Below, piece after piece: positions 53,428 to 62,964 of a stretch of 64,000 nucleotides of DNA. Under the pieces are notes generated by a model that was given only the letters and a program-made list of their open reading frames with translations, searched no databases and was not told where the DNA came from. Every line of letters starts with the position of its first letter. Position 1 is the stretch's first letter. The DNA lies in assembly GCA_933822405.4 (NCBI GenBank), contig CAKOGP040001725.1, positions 248,001 to 312,000 on the forward strand, written 5' to 3'. Source of the stretch: Cylindrotheca closterium (lineage: Eukaryota; Bacillariophyta; Bacillariophyceae; Bacillariales; Bacillariaceae). Both the position numbers and the translations under genes were made by a program.

Positions 53428-54582
53428 TTACCAAAGCGCGCGAGGATTTTCATCAACAAGCGTCGAGTCATTGTCATCGGCAGTAAGGATAGTAACAAGA
53501 ACATCCACAATCTCATCAAATGTAGGGCGATCCTTTGGATCGGTAGCCCAACAGCTCGAGATAAGATTCCTTGTCTGCATGCAAGGAACAGTTCTGTCCA
53601 ACGATGGTCGCTCACCAGAGAGAACGTGTTTCTCAAAGCATTGAAGGTCGGTGTCCAAAGAAAAGAAGGACTGCAGAGTACAAATCTCGTACAACATAAC
53701 GCCAAACGAGAAGACATCGGATTCTTTGCTTCCTCCAGCACCTTGCATGACTTCTGGAGCCATGTAGCGTGGAGTTCCGCAAACGAGACCTTCTTCCCTC
53801 TTGTCTTGGAGGGGATTGGATAGTTCGTTCACCTTGTGCGCCATGCCAAAATCGAATATTCGGACTTCACCAGTACGCTGATCGAATCCAACGTTGGATA
53901 CGCTGAGGTCTTGCATAATAACACCTTCTTCGTGAAGATACTGCATACCACAAGCAACTCCCACTGCTGCTATACGCATTCGATCCTTCATTTTGGCATC
54001 GTCCACTTTGGAGGCTTGCTTGCTAACTTTCTTTTTCCAGGCATCAAAGGATAATGCTCTACTGATGGTGCCCTTCTTTCGTCCCTTAGCGGATGTTCGA
54101 AGGTCTCTACGCCATCTTGAAAGGCGGCTTTTCAAGGTCTCGTCAATGGTATCCAGCAGAATGAAATATCCATCGTCGCTTTGGCTGCTGACCTCTGCGT
54201 CAGAGAATGATTCGGAAAGGCTAGTGCACGGAACTCCTCGCAATCGAATGATGTTCTGGTGATCAAGTTTTGATAATATGTTTGCTTCCCGTGCTAGATC
54301 AACAGCTGCATCAACAAAGGCATTTTGTGTGCCCAACTTCGCTGGATCCAAAGACTTCATGGCCAACTGATCTTTCGATGCTGTAATCACTAGTGAAACC
54401 TTGGAGTATGACCCCCCTCCAAGATGTGACACCTTGTGAAGGTCGCTGAATCGATACTCTGGAGTCTCCCGAAGACTGCAAGAGTAACCGTCATAAGCAC
54501 TCAGATCCCGGAGTGATTTCCCGTTCACCAGCTTCTGCTGGCGAAAGGGACTTTCAGGAGAGATAGGGTCCTGAAGGATCAT
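53428..54582 (-). CDS. Protein kinase with altered catalytic loop
   Basis: 384 residues from ATG 54582 (an in-frame TTG lies three codons earlier). Kinase domain about 45-365: glycine loop LGGGSYSKV, the lysine in LAMKSLD, a helix-C glutamate in DLAREANIL, DFG as IFDFGMAH, APE as YMAPEV, and DVFSFGVML. The catalytic loop reads MQDLSVSNV where most kinases have HRDLKPEN: the catalytic Asp and Asn remain, but His, Arg and the Lys are replaced. A basic insert of about 50 residues sits between lobes (KGRKKG, KKKVSKQ). Best match is a tyrosine-kinase-like or unclassified Ser/Thr kinase. Activity may be reduced; substrates unknown. Confidence 0.8.
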   Translation of the reverse strand: MILQDPISPESPFRQQKLVNGKSLRDLSAYDGYSCSLRETPEYRFSDLHKVSHLGGGSYSKVSLVITASKDQLAMKSLDPAKLGTQNAFVDAAVDLAREANILSKLDHQNIIRLRGVPCTSLSESFSDAEVSSQSDDGYFILLDTIDETLKSRLSRWRRDLRTSAKGRKKGTISRALSFDAWKKKVSKQASKVDDAKMKDRMRIAAVGVACGMQYLHEEGVIMQDLSVSNVGFDQRTGEVRIFDFGMAHKVNELSNPLQDKREEGLVCGTPRYMAPEVMQGAGGSKESDVFSFGVMLYEICTLQSFFSLDTDLQCFEKHVLSGERPSLDRTVPCMQTRNLISSCWATDPKDRPTFDEIVDVLVTILTADDNDSTLVDENPRALW

Positions 54583-55599
54583 GGTGTGCAAGACAATGTA
54601 TGGAGGGCTGTAGTCCTTTGAATATTGTGGGAGGGTTCTTGCAAATACTGCGAGGAAAGGGAAAAAAAACGCGCAATCAAGACCAATCTAGCATACAGGA
54701 ATCATCACTTTTATCAACCTCAACCGCCGCAGTCGCCGCAAGTATTAAATGTTCGCTGTGGACCTGGGTCTTTTCATTGGCTCCCGACTTGCCCACTTAT
54801 ACTGTTGATCGTAGGGAATACAGCTGTTAATTACATTTATTGAAATCGACTGTTCTCTGTAACTCGAATGCGAATTTTACTTAGTATAATTTCGCCTCAA
54901 ACTTAGTAGCCTTAACGAGTTTTTCCAGTTTGGTGTAGCTCACAGTGCGTTTGTACCGTAGTCTCTTTTCTGATCACGTGGTACTATTGCTCTCCGCATT
55001 GGGTGAAGATTCTCATTTTTAAACTTGTGAAGGGTGTCATTCCGAATGAAAAAGCGTTAATTATTTGAAAGCTGCAGTAACTGGTACTAGGTATTGGCGC
55101 TGCTCAAACGTTGAACGGTGAGGGAAATTTTACATATGGTAGTCCATTTTGGGTACCCGTACCACCGTACCGGCGGTGCGCAGTTCACCCACGTTATACC
55201 GCCTGCCCCGATTTGAGGATACGTACGTTCCTGACATAGAAGCTAATAATACAGCTTCAAGCCACCAACGATTAATACCGCATCTAATTCTATTGCATAT
55301 TTCAACAGCTATTAACTTCAATGGCGGTTGTTTCTTCTGCTTGTGAGAAATGTGCACCTTCTCTGTTTCCAATTGTTTCTTGCCGTGTATCGTCCAGTTG
55401 AGAATTATGTATGGACGCATCGACTCCGTTGTCCGAGGAGGACGTTCCTTCTTTGGCTCATCCCTCGGGTTCTGCGGAATCATGTGTGTGGGCTTGGCCC
55501 CCCAGTTCTTATTCTGTTTCTCTGCCATGCCGCGTTGTCCTTTATAGATCGAAAGAGAAGCAGTGCGAGTCAAAACCACAGAGCGTTATGCTATTTTAA
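54583..55599. other. 1-kb gene-free region
   Basis: Promoter of the kinase gene, then AT-rich sequence with a GTACC-rich patch at 55150-55175. A leftward ORF at 55130-55579 has no recognisable domain. Confidence 0.45.
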
Positions 55600-56515
55600 G
55601 ATCGTCGCATTCATTCAACATCTGTGAGGCTCACTATGCCTACACCATATTTCCTCATCTTCAGCTTCGTCCTCACTATGCCTACACCCTACTTCCTCAT
55701 CTTCAGCTTCGCCACCACAGCGACACGTAATGAAGCGTTTCACAGCCTCCAAGATGTCAGGTTTCATCAACGGTACGGCAACGCTCACTCGGATCACCCT
55801 GTAGGTGACTCCTAGTCCCACCAGCACAGAAGTACTCAGGTGTTATCGGAATGGCAAAAAGTACGCTGAGATTACGTGAACAAAGGGCATGCCAGCAAAT
55901 ATTGGAAAGAAGACAAACGAGAAGAAAACGGTTTGATGCTTTGCCCGTTTCCACTGGCAAACCGCGTAAACCTGTAACTGCTCCAGAATGAAAGGGGAAC
56001 TTTTGGAGTCTCGTAGATACCTCAGCTGGCCAAGAATATGAACCATTTGTACGCTGTCATGCTGGCATCAAGTGTTACTCGTCTTCGAGTCGGTACATTG
56101 TAGCGCCTTCTGTCGTGGGAGTATGCGTGCAGCTGAAAGCACCGTTGAGCCAAATGTTGGCTCCCAATCCGAAAACCACGTAGATTTGCACATCCAGCGG
56201 CTCCAGTAACTGCCGATCGCATTCACCAGGTAAGCCGCACCGTCGCTACAGAGCAACGAAAATAAAATATCTGGAACTATTTCAAGTTGAAAGGCTGCCG
56301 TCTTGTTTTCCTGCTCGAAATGACTCCCGAACAGACGAGGATAAAGCGGAACATTCTGATAAAAGGTAATCCCCGCACATCAGGCATATAGTAATGTTTT
56401 CGTTCAGTTCGTCCACTCGTAATCGTGGTGTCGCTTTGTCTTACATTAACGATAACAATCGAGTAGCCATCTCTGCAAAATTACCCCTTGTATCAAGCAT
56501 GGAGATGGTTGTTAT
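55600..56515 (-). pseudogene. Decayed copy of the adjacent 7TM receptor-like gene
   Basis: Blocks of this stretch match the intact gene at 56735-58144 in the same order and strand. Examples are the segment at 56398-56440, nearly identical to 58010-58052, and the PEYF-AGGT-SHLQG coding region near 55800. The frame is broken several times. About 117 bp corresponding to bases near 57276-57406 of the intact gene are missing, removing part of a membrane helix, and about 50-60 bp are missing near the N-terminal side. A 42-bp tandem repeat has grown in the region of the acidic tail. Clearly a dead tandem duplicate. Confidence 0.85.
55630..55711. repeat. 42-bp tandem repeat, two copies
   Basis: Two nearly identical copies of a 42-bp unit beginning CTCACTATGCCTACACC, the second from 55672. 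It lies inside the receptor pseudogene and would encode an acidic 14-residue repeat. The intact gene has no such duplication. Confidence 0.85.
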
Positions 56516-56734
56516 TGTGGAGGTTGCGACTATTGTAAAATGACGAAAAAGCCTCGTTACGTTGCACGTGTAACGATCGCGAGTTTTTCTCCATTTCTAC
56601 ATTGGGTTGGGAATCGTAGATTGGTACCGGTAGGTATGAGCTCGTACCAGGTACACGTGTACTGTACCAAAACGAAGACATTTCCTTTTATTATTTTTTA
56701 GATCAATCGACTAGCTAGATCGAGCGACGAAATG

Positions 56735-58144
56735 CTACTCTATTACAATCTCATTGGCGTACCTCCTTCCATTCTTTCGGCTCCCATGAATAGTGACTTG
56801 GCCTGTTTGGTCTATTCGAGAATGCCGACTGACCCCATCGATTCCATCTGACGTGTCCATCGAGGGCGTGTCTTCTTTGCCTTCTTGTTCGGGTTTTGTT
56901 TGCTCTTCTTTATGCGGGGTGGTTTCCAGCTCTGTCGATTTGTTTGTCCCGACCGATGGTCCGATCTCTAGGTCGAAAGACATGTCTCCTAAAGACTTAT
57001 TATAGTGCGAATCATACTCACTCACCCTCATGCTAGTCGAAGTTCGCCGCATTCTTTCAGCATCTGTAAGGCTCTTTCCATGAGAATCCTCACTCTGCTG
57101 CCTAAATCTTTCGTCCTTCTCAACCTCAGCATCGTCACAGCGACATTTGATGAATCGTTTCACAGCCTGCAAAATATCGGGTTTCATCAAGGCTACGACA
57201 GCACTCACTCCCCCCTGCAGGTGACTCCAAGTCCCACCAGCAAAGAAGTACTCAGGTGATATCGGCATGACAAAAGCGAGGACGATGGAAGGAACCCACA
57301 TCACCACAAACATCCCGACAAGGCGCGCATAGTATATAAATAAGAGTCGTCGCTTGCCCCGAGGTGGCAGCAAATTCCGACGATATACATCAAAACACGC
57401 CCACATTACGTACACAAGCGGTATGCCAGCAAAGACTGGAAAGAATACAAGCCAGAAGAAGAGGGTCGAGGCTCCATCCGTTTCCACTGGCAAGCACCCC
57501 AATCCTGTAACCGCTCCTGAGTGAAAGGGGAACTTTGGAGTCTCATAGATACCCCAACTAGCCAGAAATAAGCACCAGCTATAGACCGCCATAGAGTGAA
57601 ATGTTACTCGTCTTCGGCTGGGCATTTGGTAGCGCCTTCTGCCATTTGAGAATGAAAGCATTCTGTGCAGCTGAAAGCACACCACACCATTTAGCCACAT
57701 GTTGGCTCCAAACCCAAACACTACATAGAATTGTTGAAAATTGCACATCCAATGACTCCAGTAACTGCCGTGTATCGCGTTCATTAGGCACGTCATGGCA
57801 CAGAGTAACGAAAACAGAAAATCCGGTACCATCAGGTAGATCAGATACAAGTTGAAAGGCTGCCGTCGGGTCTTCCGGCTCGAAACGACTCCCAAGAAGA
57901 CGACGAAGCTGAACATTCCTGACAGAAAGGTTATTATCGCCCATGCATACCAGTAGTCTACTAAAGTTTCGTCAGGCGGAGCGGCAACGGCCAAGTCATA
58001 TCGAGTGCTGTTTTCGTTCAGTTCGTCCACTCGTAATCGTGGTGTCGCTTTGTCGTACATTAAAGATAGCAATCGAGTACTGATAGCCATCTCTGTTTCA
58101 CTACCTCTTGTGTCGGGCATTGAGATGGTATTTGTGGATGACAT
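56735..58144 (-). CDS. Seven-transmembrane receptor-like protein (GPCR-like)
   Basis: 469 residues if started at ATG 58144. The frame is open to 58462, but only with a GTG, and the extension includes a repeated sequence, so I do not trust it; other ATGs lie at 58384, 58348 and 58156. Seven hydrophobic helices occur from about residue 65 to 330, with short loops (QPFNLYLIYLMVPDFLFS, WMCNFQQFYVVFGFGAN). A cytoplasmic tail of about 130 residues is acidic, then Thr/Glu-rich. The layout is that of diatom GPCR-like proteins: Cys in helix 3, an aromatic YW before helix 1, and no DRY. A decayed copy lies directly downstream. Ligand and coupling unknown. Confidence 0.75.
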   Translation of the reverse strand: MSSTNTISMPDTRGSETEMAISTRLLSLMYDKATPRLRVDELNENSTRYDLAVAAPPDETLVDYWYAWAIITFLSGMFSFVVFLGVVSSRKTRRQPFNLYLIYLMVPDFLFSLLCAMTCLMNAIHGSYWSHWMCNFQQFYVVFGFGANMWLNGVVCFQLHRMLSFSNGRRRYQMPSRRRVTFHSMAVYSWCLFLASWGIYETPKFPFHSGAVTGLGCLPVETDGASTLFFWLVFFPVFAGIPLVYVMWACFDVYRRNLLPPRGKRRLLFIYYARLVGMFVVMWVPSIVLAFVMPISPEYFFAGGTWSHLQGGVSAVVALMKPDILQAVKRFIKCRCDDAEVEKDERFRQQSEDSHGKSLTDAERMRRTSTSMRVSEYDSHYNKSLGDMSFDLEIGPSVGTNKSTELETTPHKEEQTKPEQEGKEDTPSMDTSDGIDGVSRHSRIDQTGQVTIHGSRKNGRRYANEIVIE

Positions 58145-58293
58145 TATTGAGATCATACAAAGTGCCTGTATGCTATCGTCGTAAATTGTTGGTAGTATAA
58201 ACGCCCTGTTCTCTTTGCCGTGTATTACTAAAATGCCTGCTGCGAAATTGTTTTTCTCCTTTTGACTTATGGTGGGGTAACAATATCTCAGAA

Positions 58294-58492
58294 TAATGAC
58301 CAATAAAGACAGATTTTGACTCACAAGTAAGACATTTTGAATCGGCATTTTATTTAGGATCGTAGAATGATGACCAACGAACATTTTTGTTTGTTTGCCG
58401 TTTAGCACCTCTATCGTAGAATGACCAATCAATAAAAAAAAGACAAATTTTGACTGACTCACCAGCAGTCAGACATTTTGAATTTCTTTTTC
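58294..58492. repeat. Diverged direct repeat upstream of the receptor gene
   Basis: A segment at about 58294-58343 (AATGACCAATAAAGACAGATTTTGACTCAC, here split: AATGACCAATAAAGACAG then ATTTTGACTCAC) returns at about 58420-58492 with GACATTTTGAAT at the end of both copies. The spacing is about 125-150 bp. It accounts for the long but unlikely N-terminal extension of the receptor frame. Confidence 0.6.
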
Positions 58493-58504
58493 TCTGTACC
58501 GGTA

Positions 58505-59760
58505 TAGTATCCCTGGTAAATTAAATTCAATCAACTATAATAGATATCCGCCCTATAGCAGCTCGAGCATCTAATTGTGAACAATCCTACCTCCCTAACG
58601 ACATCCTTGTTGATAGATGGAAGTTTGTATGTTATAGTTGTTGATTTATAATTGAGTATATTGTATCATAATATTCATATTCAGCAACTACAGAAGATAA
58701 GATTCGGATTACTTTGCAGGACAGCAGGTTTCGTCTTTGGCTTGGACATGGACCCACAAGAACGGATGATAGCATTGACATAAACACATAAAGGTGCATA
58801 AGAGGAATAGATCGACATGGCGTCATAATCGAAAGGTGGTGGAATGCGGCTGAAAAAGAGGAAAATCTGTGCAAGTCGTCGTCGTGGACTCGGGTGCATT
58901 GGATGTGTTTGGTGCTCTGATAGTAGGCCAGCGATCCAGAGTCAGGTGCAACTTCAGTCACTGCATCTTGGGTCGTCAGTTCGCCATGGCAGCAGTTGCA
59001 GAGGAATTTATAGGTTGAGGTTTATCTGTTCCATCGGCTGTTCCACGCAGCAAGGTTGAGGCTTCCCCTACGCAGTGAAATCGTCCGCTTGGAAGTTTGA
59101 CTTGGCGACGATATCAGATCATGTAGTTTCTTTACAAGCGTATTCTTGTTGGCATTGTTGCTTTTGTGTATAAAAGTGCCGCTGTTGAAATAACTCATGG
59201 AATAATGTGAGCGAAAGTCATCGGAATGAAACTTTTTGTGGAATTCGGTCCACGTTTCGCAGGTTTCTTGTCTCAAGGCTCGCAAAACCATTTTCGGTTG
59301 TGTATATTGTGATGTATTTGGATGGTATTGTTGCAATTTGCAACGATTGGAGTGCTAGATTCGTGGATGTATCTTTTCGTCGGGTGTATTGCGGTGAAGA
59401 TTTTGATGTCAACACCACTTTTGTCGTTGTGTTCAAATGTTGGCGGGTCCGCTGCCATACGTTCCATACTTACTATTGACTTTAGCGCGTGCTTTTGTAT
59501 GTGGGTTTCTACAAAAGTGCGCCCTGCACACTTTCAGCGAGCACTTCAATCTTGCTTCTACATAGTATATGAATCTGGCCCGCGCAGCCTCGCAGAATTG
59601 GTGCGTTGACCAAGAAACAGTGCCTGAAAAAGTTCTGCCGAGGATTCCACTCCGACATAACGCATGATGAATGATGACGCATCGTTTCTCGGCAGTCACG
59701 CGAAGTTCAAACCCATCAAGAAAACGGCAAACGCAATGGACCCGACTAGCTGGAATGCTG
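58505..59760. other. 1.3-kb gene-free region
   Basis: Short ORFs in several frames, most on the minus strand at 59022-59467, with no domain I can name and no splice signals that join them. I leave the stretch unassigned. Confidence 0.4.
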
Positions 59761-59809
59761 ATGACGTCGTACAACCAATGGCGAAATGATGACGTCGTTT
59801 TTAACCAAT
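59761..59809 (+). promoter_or_regulatory. Duplicated TGACGTC/CCAAT module
   Basis: ATGACGTCGT occurs at 59761-59770 and again at 59789-59798, 28 bp apart. Each is followed by CCAAT (59775-59779 and 59805-59809), and an inverted CCAAT (ATTGG) is at 59838-59842. The set lies about 190-235 bp before the start at 59996. bZIP and NF-Y factors bind such sites in other eukaryotes; use here is inferred. Confidence 0.6.
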
Positions 59810-59995
59810 CACACGGGATTAACTAGAATCGTTTCTGATTGGCTGAGCAAATTTTGAAACCCCACAAACCATCAACTCCGTCGTGTAATGTGCAAAAGGA
59901 GAACGAGACAATCGCAGAAACCCGTCAAAATATTACAAACATTCTCATTTTTTCACAAAGAGAAGGCCAACACTTTTACCAAACAAACCACAACC

Positions 59996-60598
59996 ATGAA
60001 GAAGTCTACCTTGATTTCACTCCTTGCGACAAGTCTCTGCTGTAGCGAAGGCAACGCCCTGGTGGACATTGCTCTTCCAACAGCCGCATCGCTAATCGCT
60101 TCACAGAGTCATGCAGCATTTTCTCCAGCAACCACTTTTGCTCAGTCAACGATCGCCACCTCCAGTATTTCAATGGCCGACAGCCTATCACTACCGCAAA
60201 TGGCTGGGCCGGATTCTTTTACGGACGTGGCCCACTTTGCCCTTGATTTCTCGGGCCTTCTCAGCAATCCTTCCAGATTGATGATGCGGCTCTCAGCACT
60301 TGGCTCCTCCAGCCTTGACATTGCCGAAACCATACCGCTGACCACGGAGCCTCCCTCCTCCCCATTGGTAGAGGCTGAAGTCCTGACAGACATGGCACAC
60401 GTTGCCTTGGACTTTTCTGGTTTACTCAGTCCGTCCAAGTCCATGATGCGCCTGTATTCCATAATCGGGCGACTATTTGCCTTGAGTGCTGACTACCTAC
60501 CAGATCATACTGTTCATCCAGAAGAATTGATGATTCAATTGTTCTTGATCTGTGTGACTATGCGAGAACTGATCCAAGAGAAGCCTATCAAGTCATGA
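59996..60598 (+). CDS. Small secreted or organelle-directed protein with internal repeat
   Basis: 200 residues from ATG 59996, which begins a clear signal peptide (MKKSTLISLLATSLCC, ending near GNA). An in-frame ATG at 59888 would put 36 basic residues before it and is less likely. A 25-residue segment is present twice: TDVAHFALDFSGLLS-PS-LMMRL and TDMAHVALDFSGLLS-PS-SMMRL. The second copy runs on into YSIIGRLFALSADYLPDH and a helical end. The repeats could be paired amphipathic helices. No known domain. Promoter elements of TGACGTC/CCAAT type lie just upstream. Confidence 0.7.
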   Translation: MKKSTLISLLATSLCCSEGNALVDIALPTAASLIASQSHAAFSPATTFAQSTIATSSISMADSLSLPQMAGPDSFTDVAHFALDFSGLLSNPSRLMMRLSALGSSSLDIAETIPLTTEPPSSPLVEAEVLTDMAHVALDFSGLLSPSKSMMRLYSIIGRLFALSADYLPDHTVHPEELMIQLFLICVTMRELIQEKPIKS

Positions 60599-61879
60599 TA
60601 GTGATTGCTTGATTCTTCATCATGAAGAAGCAGGAGCGCAACACGAAATACATAGAAAGAAACTTCCACGCAAGCGATTGCAATAGAGAAGGAAGTTACA
60701 ATCCAACCCATAGACGACGAAAATCAATCATAGACCAATAAATCAAATAATAGAGACTTACTAGATCTAAACTCTATTCTCACATAGCCAGACTATCATC
60801 TTGAGGAGCAGCACGCCGAGGAGGTCGGGGCGGGGCGGTGCTACTACCACTACCACGTCGTGCATTGCATTACCTCATTCTCCCCTTTTCCAATCTTGCA
60901 TGCTCGACCCATTCGTTATTCACTTCAGTCGGTCACTACCTCTCGCTCCACCAGAACTTGATGAGTCAGTCAGGTTTCGTGGGATACACTCCGACCCTTT
61001 ACCGTTTCATGATAGTCCTTTCTTGTTTGGTGGCCGATTTTTGATGACGTCATTTGTTCAGAGAGGGCAGTACTGAACCAAATTGATATTTTTGACATCC
61101 CCAACATTATTTGTGTTCCCGGAATTGTTCACAAAATTGATAAAATTAGATCCAGTGTTCCGATGAAAAGAGGACATCCATCGGTATGCGGTATCGTAAA
61201 CTACTGCAAGCCACTCTTCCAATGGTTACCCACAACAAGGTCAAGAAACAGGAACTTACAATATTTGGGCATTTTATATCCACTTGCTGCTGTGTGAGTG
61301 TAGTGGTATTTCCGCCCCGCATCCTGCTGGTAGTGGTGCTGGTGCTGGTGGTCATCCGAGGGGGTATTTGTGGCAAAAAGAAACCAAGGTGCCAACCCCA
61401 TGATGCCACCATTCCAATTTAATTCTACAACTGATACTATTAGCGGTGTTCATTGGACCAACAAGTGTTGGCGATCGTATTTTCACCACGAAGACGGCAT
61501 GACGTGGATTTGCAGTATTTCGGTCATTATCGGTCATAGGTGGTGCCAACTTCAAGCATTTCATTATTCCGAATGATACTCAGAGTTTTGGATGATTTAG
61601 CTTAAGTATCAAAGTTTTGCAATCCATTGTGGGGAGTACTGTAGTGCTATGGAATTAGCGGTGTTAATTGGAGAAAAAATGCAAACTTTGGCGGGATGCC
61701 GTGCCCAACACCGTAATTGTGATGTTTGGGCGCAATGAGGCAGGTGGCTGGAATTGGGCCGGGTGCAATCTCAAGCCATTGTCGTTTCGCCCACAAACTT
61801 GCTAATAAATTCGATGAACGAACGAATCAATCGTTCATCTCATCACTTCAAGCCCCGATAGCTCACCAAATAATTAATC
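60599..61879. other. 1.3-kb gene-free region
   Basis: No gene recognised. It contains one TGACGTCA (61045-61052), another TGACGTGG near 61498, and two short related stretches (ATTAGCGGTGTT-ATTGGA near 61438 and 61657). Confidence 0.45.
61045..61052. promoter_or_regulatory. TGACGTCA (CRE-type) site
   Basis: A perfect 8-bp bZIP consensus in a gene-free stretch, about 830 bp before the SnoaL-like pseudogene. It may be chance. Confidence 0.3.
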
Positions 61880-62530
61880 ATGAAGATCGCATCCATCCTA
61901 AAGACCAAACTGCTGGTAGAGTCCAAGAAGAACAAACTATCTTTCAAGACCTTTTTGTCCCAAACAAGTTTGGATACCCTTGCAACTTCAGAGTGTAACA
62001 AGAGAGATTGCGTTGATGAAGGCTTTCAACAAGAATCCTTGCAAAGCGTTGACATACTGGCATCCAATGCGATGTCGAAATTTCTGACAATGGCGAGGAC
62101 GAGAAAACCAGGAGCACTCTGGCCCTTTCCGACGATGAGGTCCGTGGACTCTTCTGCGTCTGGAACGACGCATTGGCGACTCTCGATTCAGACGAGGTCG
62201 CATCAAGGTACTCCAGCAAGCCTTGTCTCCTTCCCAGCACTGTCAGCCATGTCCCAAGAACTGATTATGATTCCATCAAGGAGGACTACTTCGTTCATTT
62301 CTTGGAAAAAGAAACCTCAAGGCATGTTACTCTAAAATTATGTCACGACTGGTCCCGGCTGGTACATGGACAATGGTGTCTATGATATCAGTCTACAAGC
62401 CACTGAAGGCATTGTGAAAGCACGACAGTACTCCTTTGTCTACACCAAAGAGGGAGACGAATGGAAGATTTCCCATCATGCCGGAAGAAATTCTTCTCAA
62501 ATCGGCAATGTTGGGCAGTCTCCTAGATGA
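61880..62530 (+). pseudogene. SnoaL/DUF4440-like (CaMKII association-type) gene, frameshifted
   Basis: Conserved pieces of one protein lie in order but in different frames: DEVRGLFCVWNDALATLDSD, then PRTDYDSIK, then WKKKPQG, then WYMDNGVYDISLQATEG and EGDEWKISHH. These are the hallmarks of a SnoaL-like fold of the kind found as small plastid or cytosolic proteins in diatoms. At least two frame changes occur, near 62070 and 62310-62350, without splice signals that would remove them. The N-terminus at ATG 61880 looks like a degraded Lys/Ser-rich leader. The gene is most likely dead. Confidence 0.75.
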
Positions 62531-62964
62531 CTTGATGTTTGATATAATGCGTTCATAGAAAGGTGTCCAACAGAAGGAAAAGCAAGAAAACATTTTATTA
62601 GAGCAAAAGAAGGAAAAACTTTCGCGATGACGCATATTGAATATTGAACGAATATGACCAGAAAGATATTGTGACTCGACTGACTCAGAATGGCGGCAAA
62701 AAGCAAGCCTAGCATTTTTCAGCGTAAATTTCAAGAAATTCTACTAGTCCCACATCACAACGCGCGGCAGAACGTCTCAATCTACAGTTTTAGCCGCTAA
62801 ATGGTTAAATACTTAGCTATGTCCCGCGCCGGCGCCAATCCGGGATTGTCACAATCATCCCACGATTACTCCATTACCCAGAAAACCACACCGCTGGACA
62901 TCACTTCACGTCTCGAACGGTTCCTCAATTTTATATATAGTATCTTTCCGTCTGGGAAAACAGG
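62531..62964. other. Intergenic region, promoter of the GH99-like gene
   Basis: No gene. A TATA-like run lies near its right end (62930-62941). Confidence 0.45.
62930..62941 (+). promoter_or_regulatory. TATA-like box
   Basis: TTTTATATATAG lies about 25-35 bp before the ATG at 62965. If used it would give a very short leader. Confidence 0.4.

Noticed and set aside
55130..55579. Minus-strand ORF of 149 codons
   Set aside because: Basic low-content sequence with no domain; not related to the receptor gene or its dead copy.
58145..58462. N-terminal extension of the receptor frame
   Set aside because: Begins with GTG, includes a repeated sequence and is absent from the homologous part of the pseudogene.
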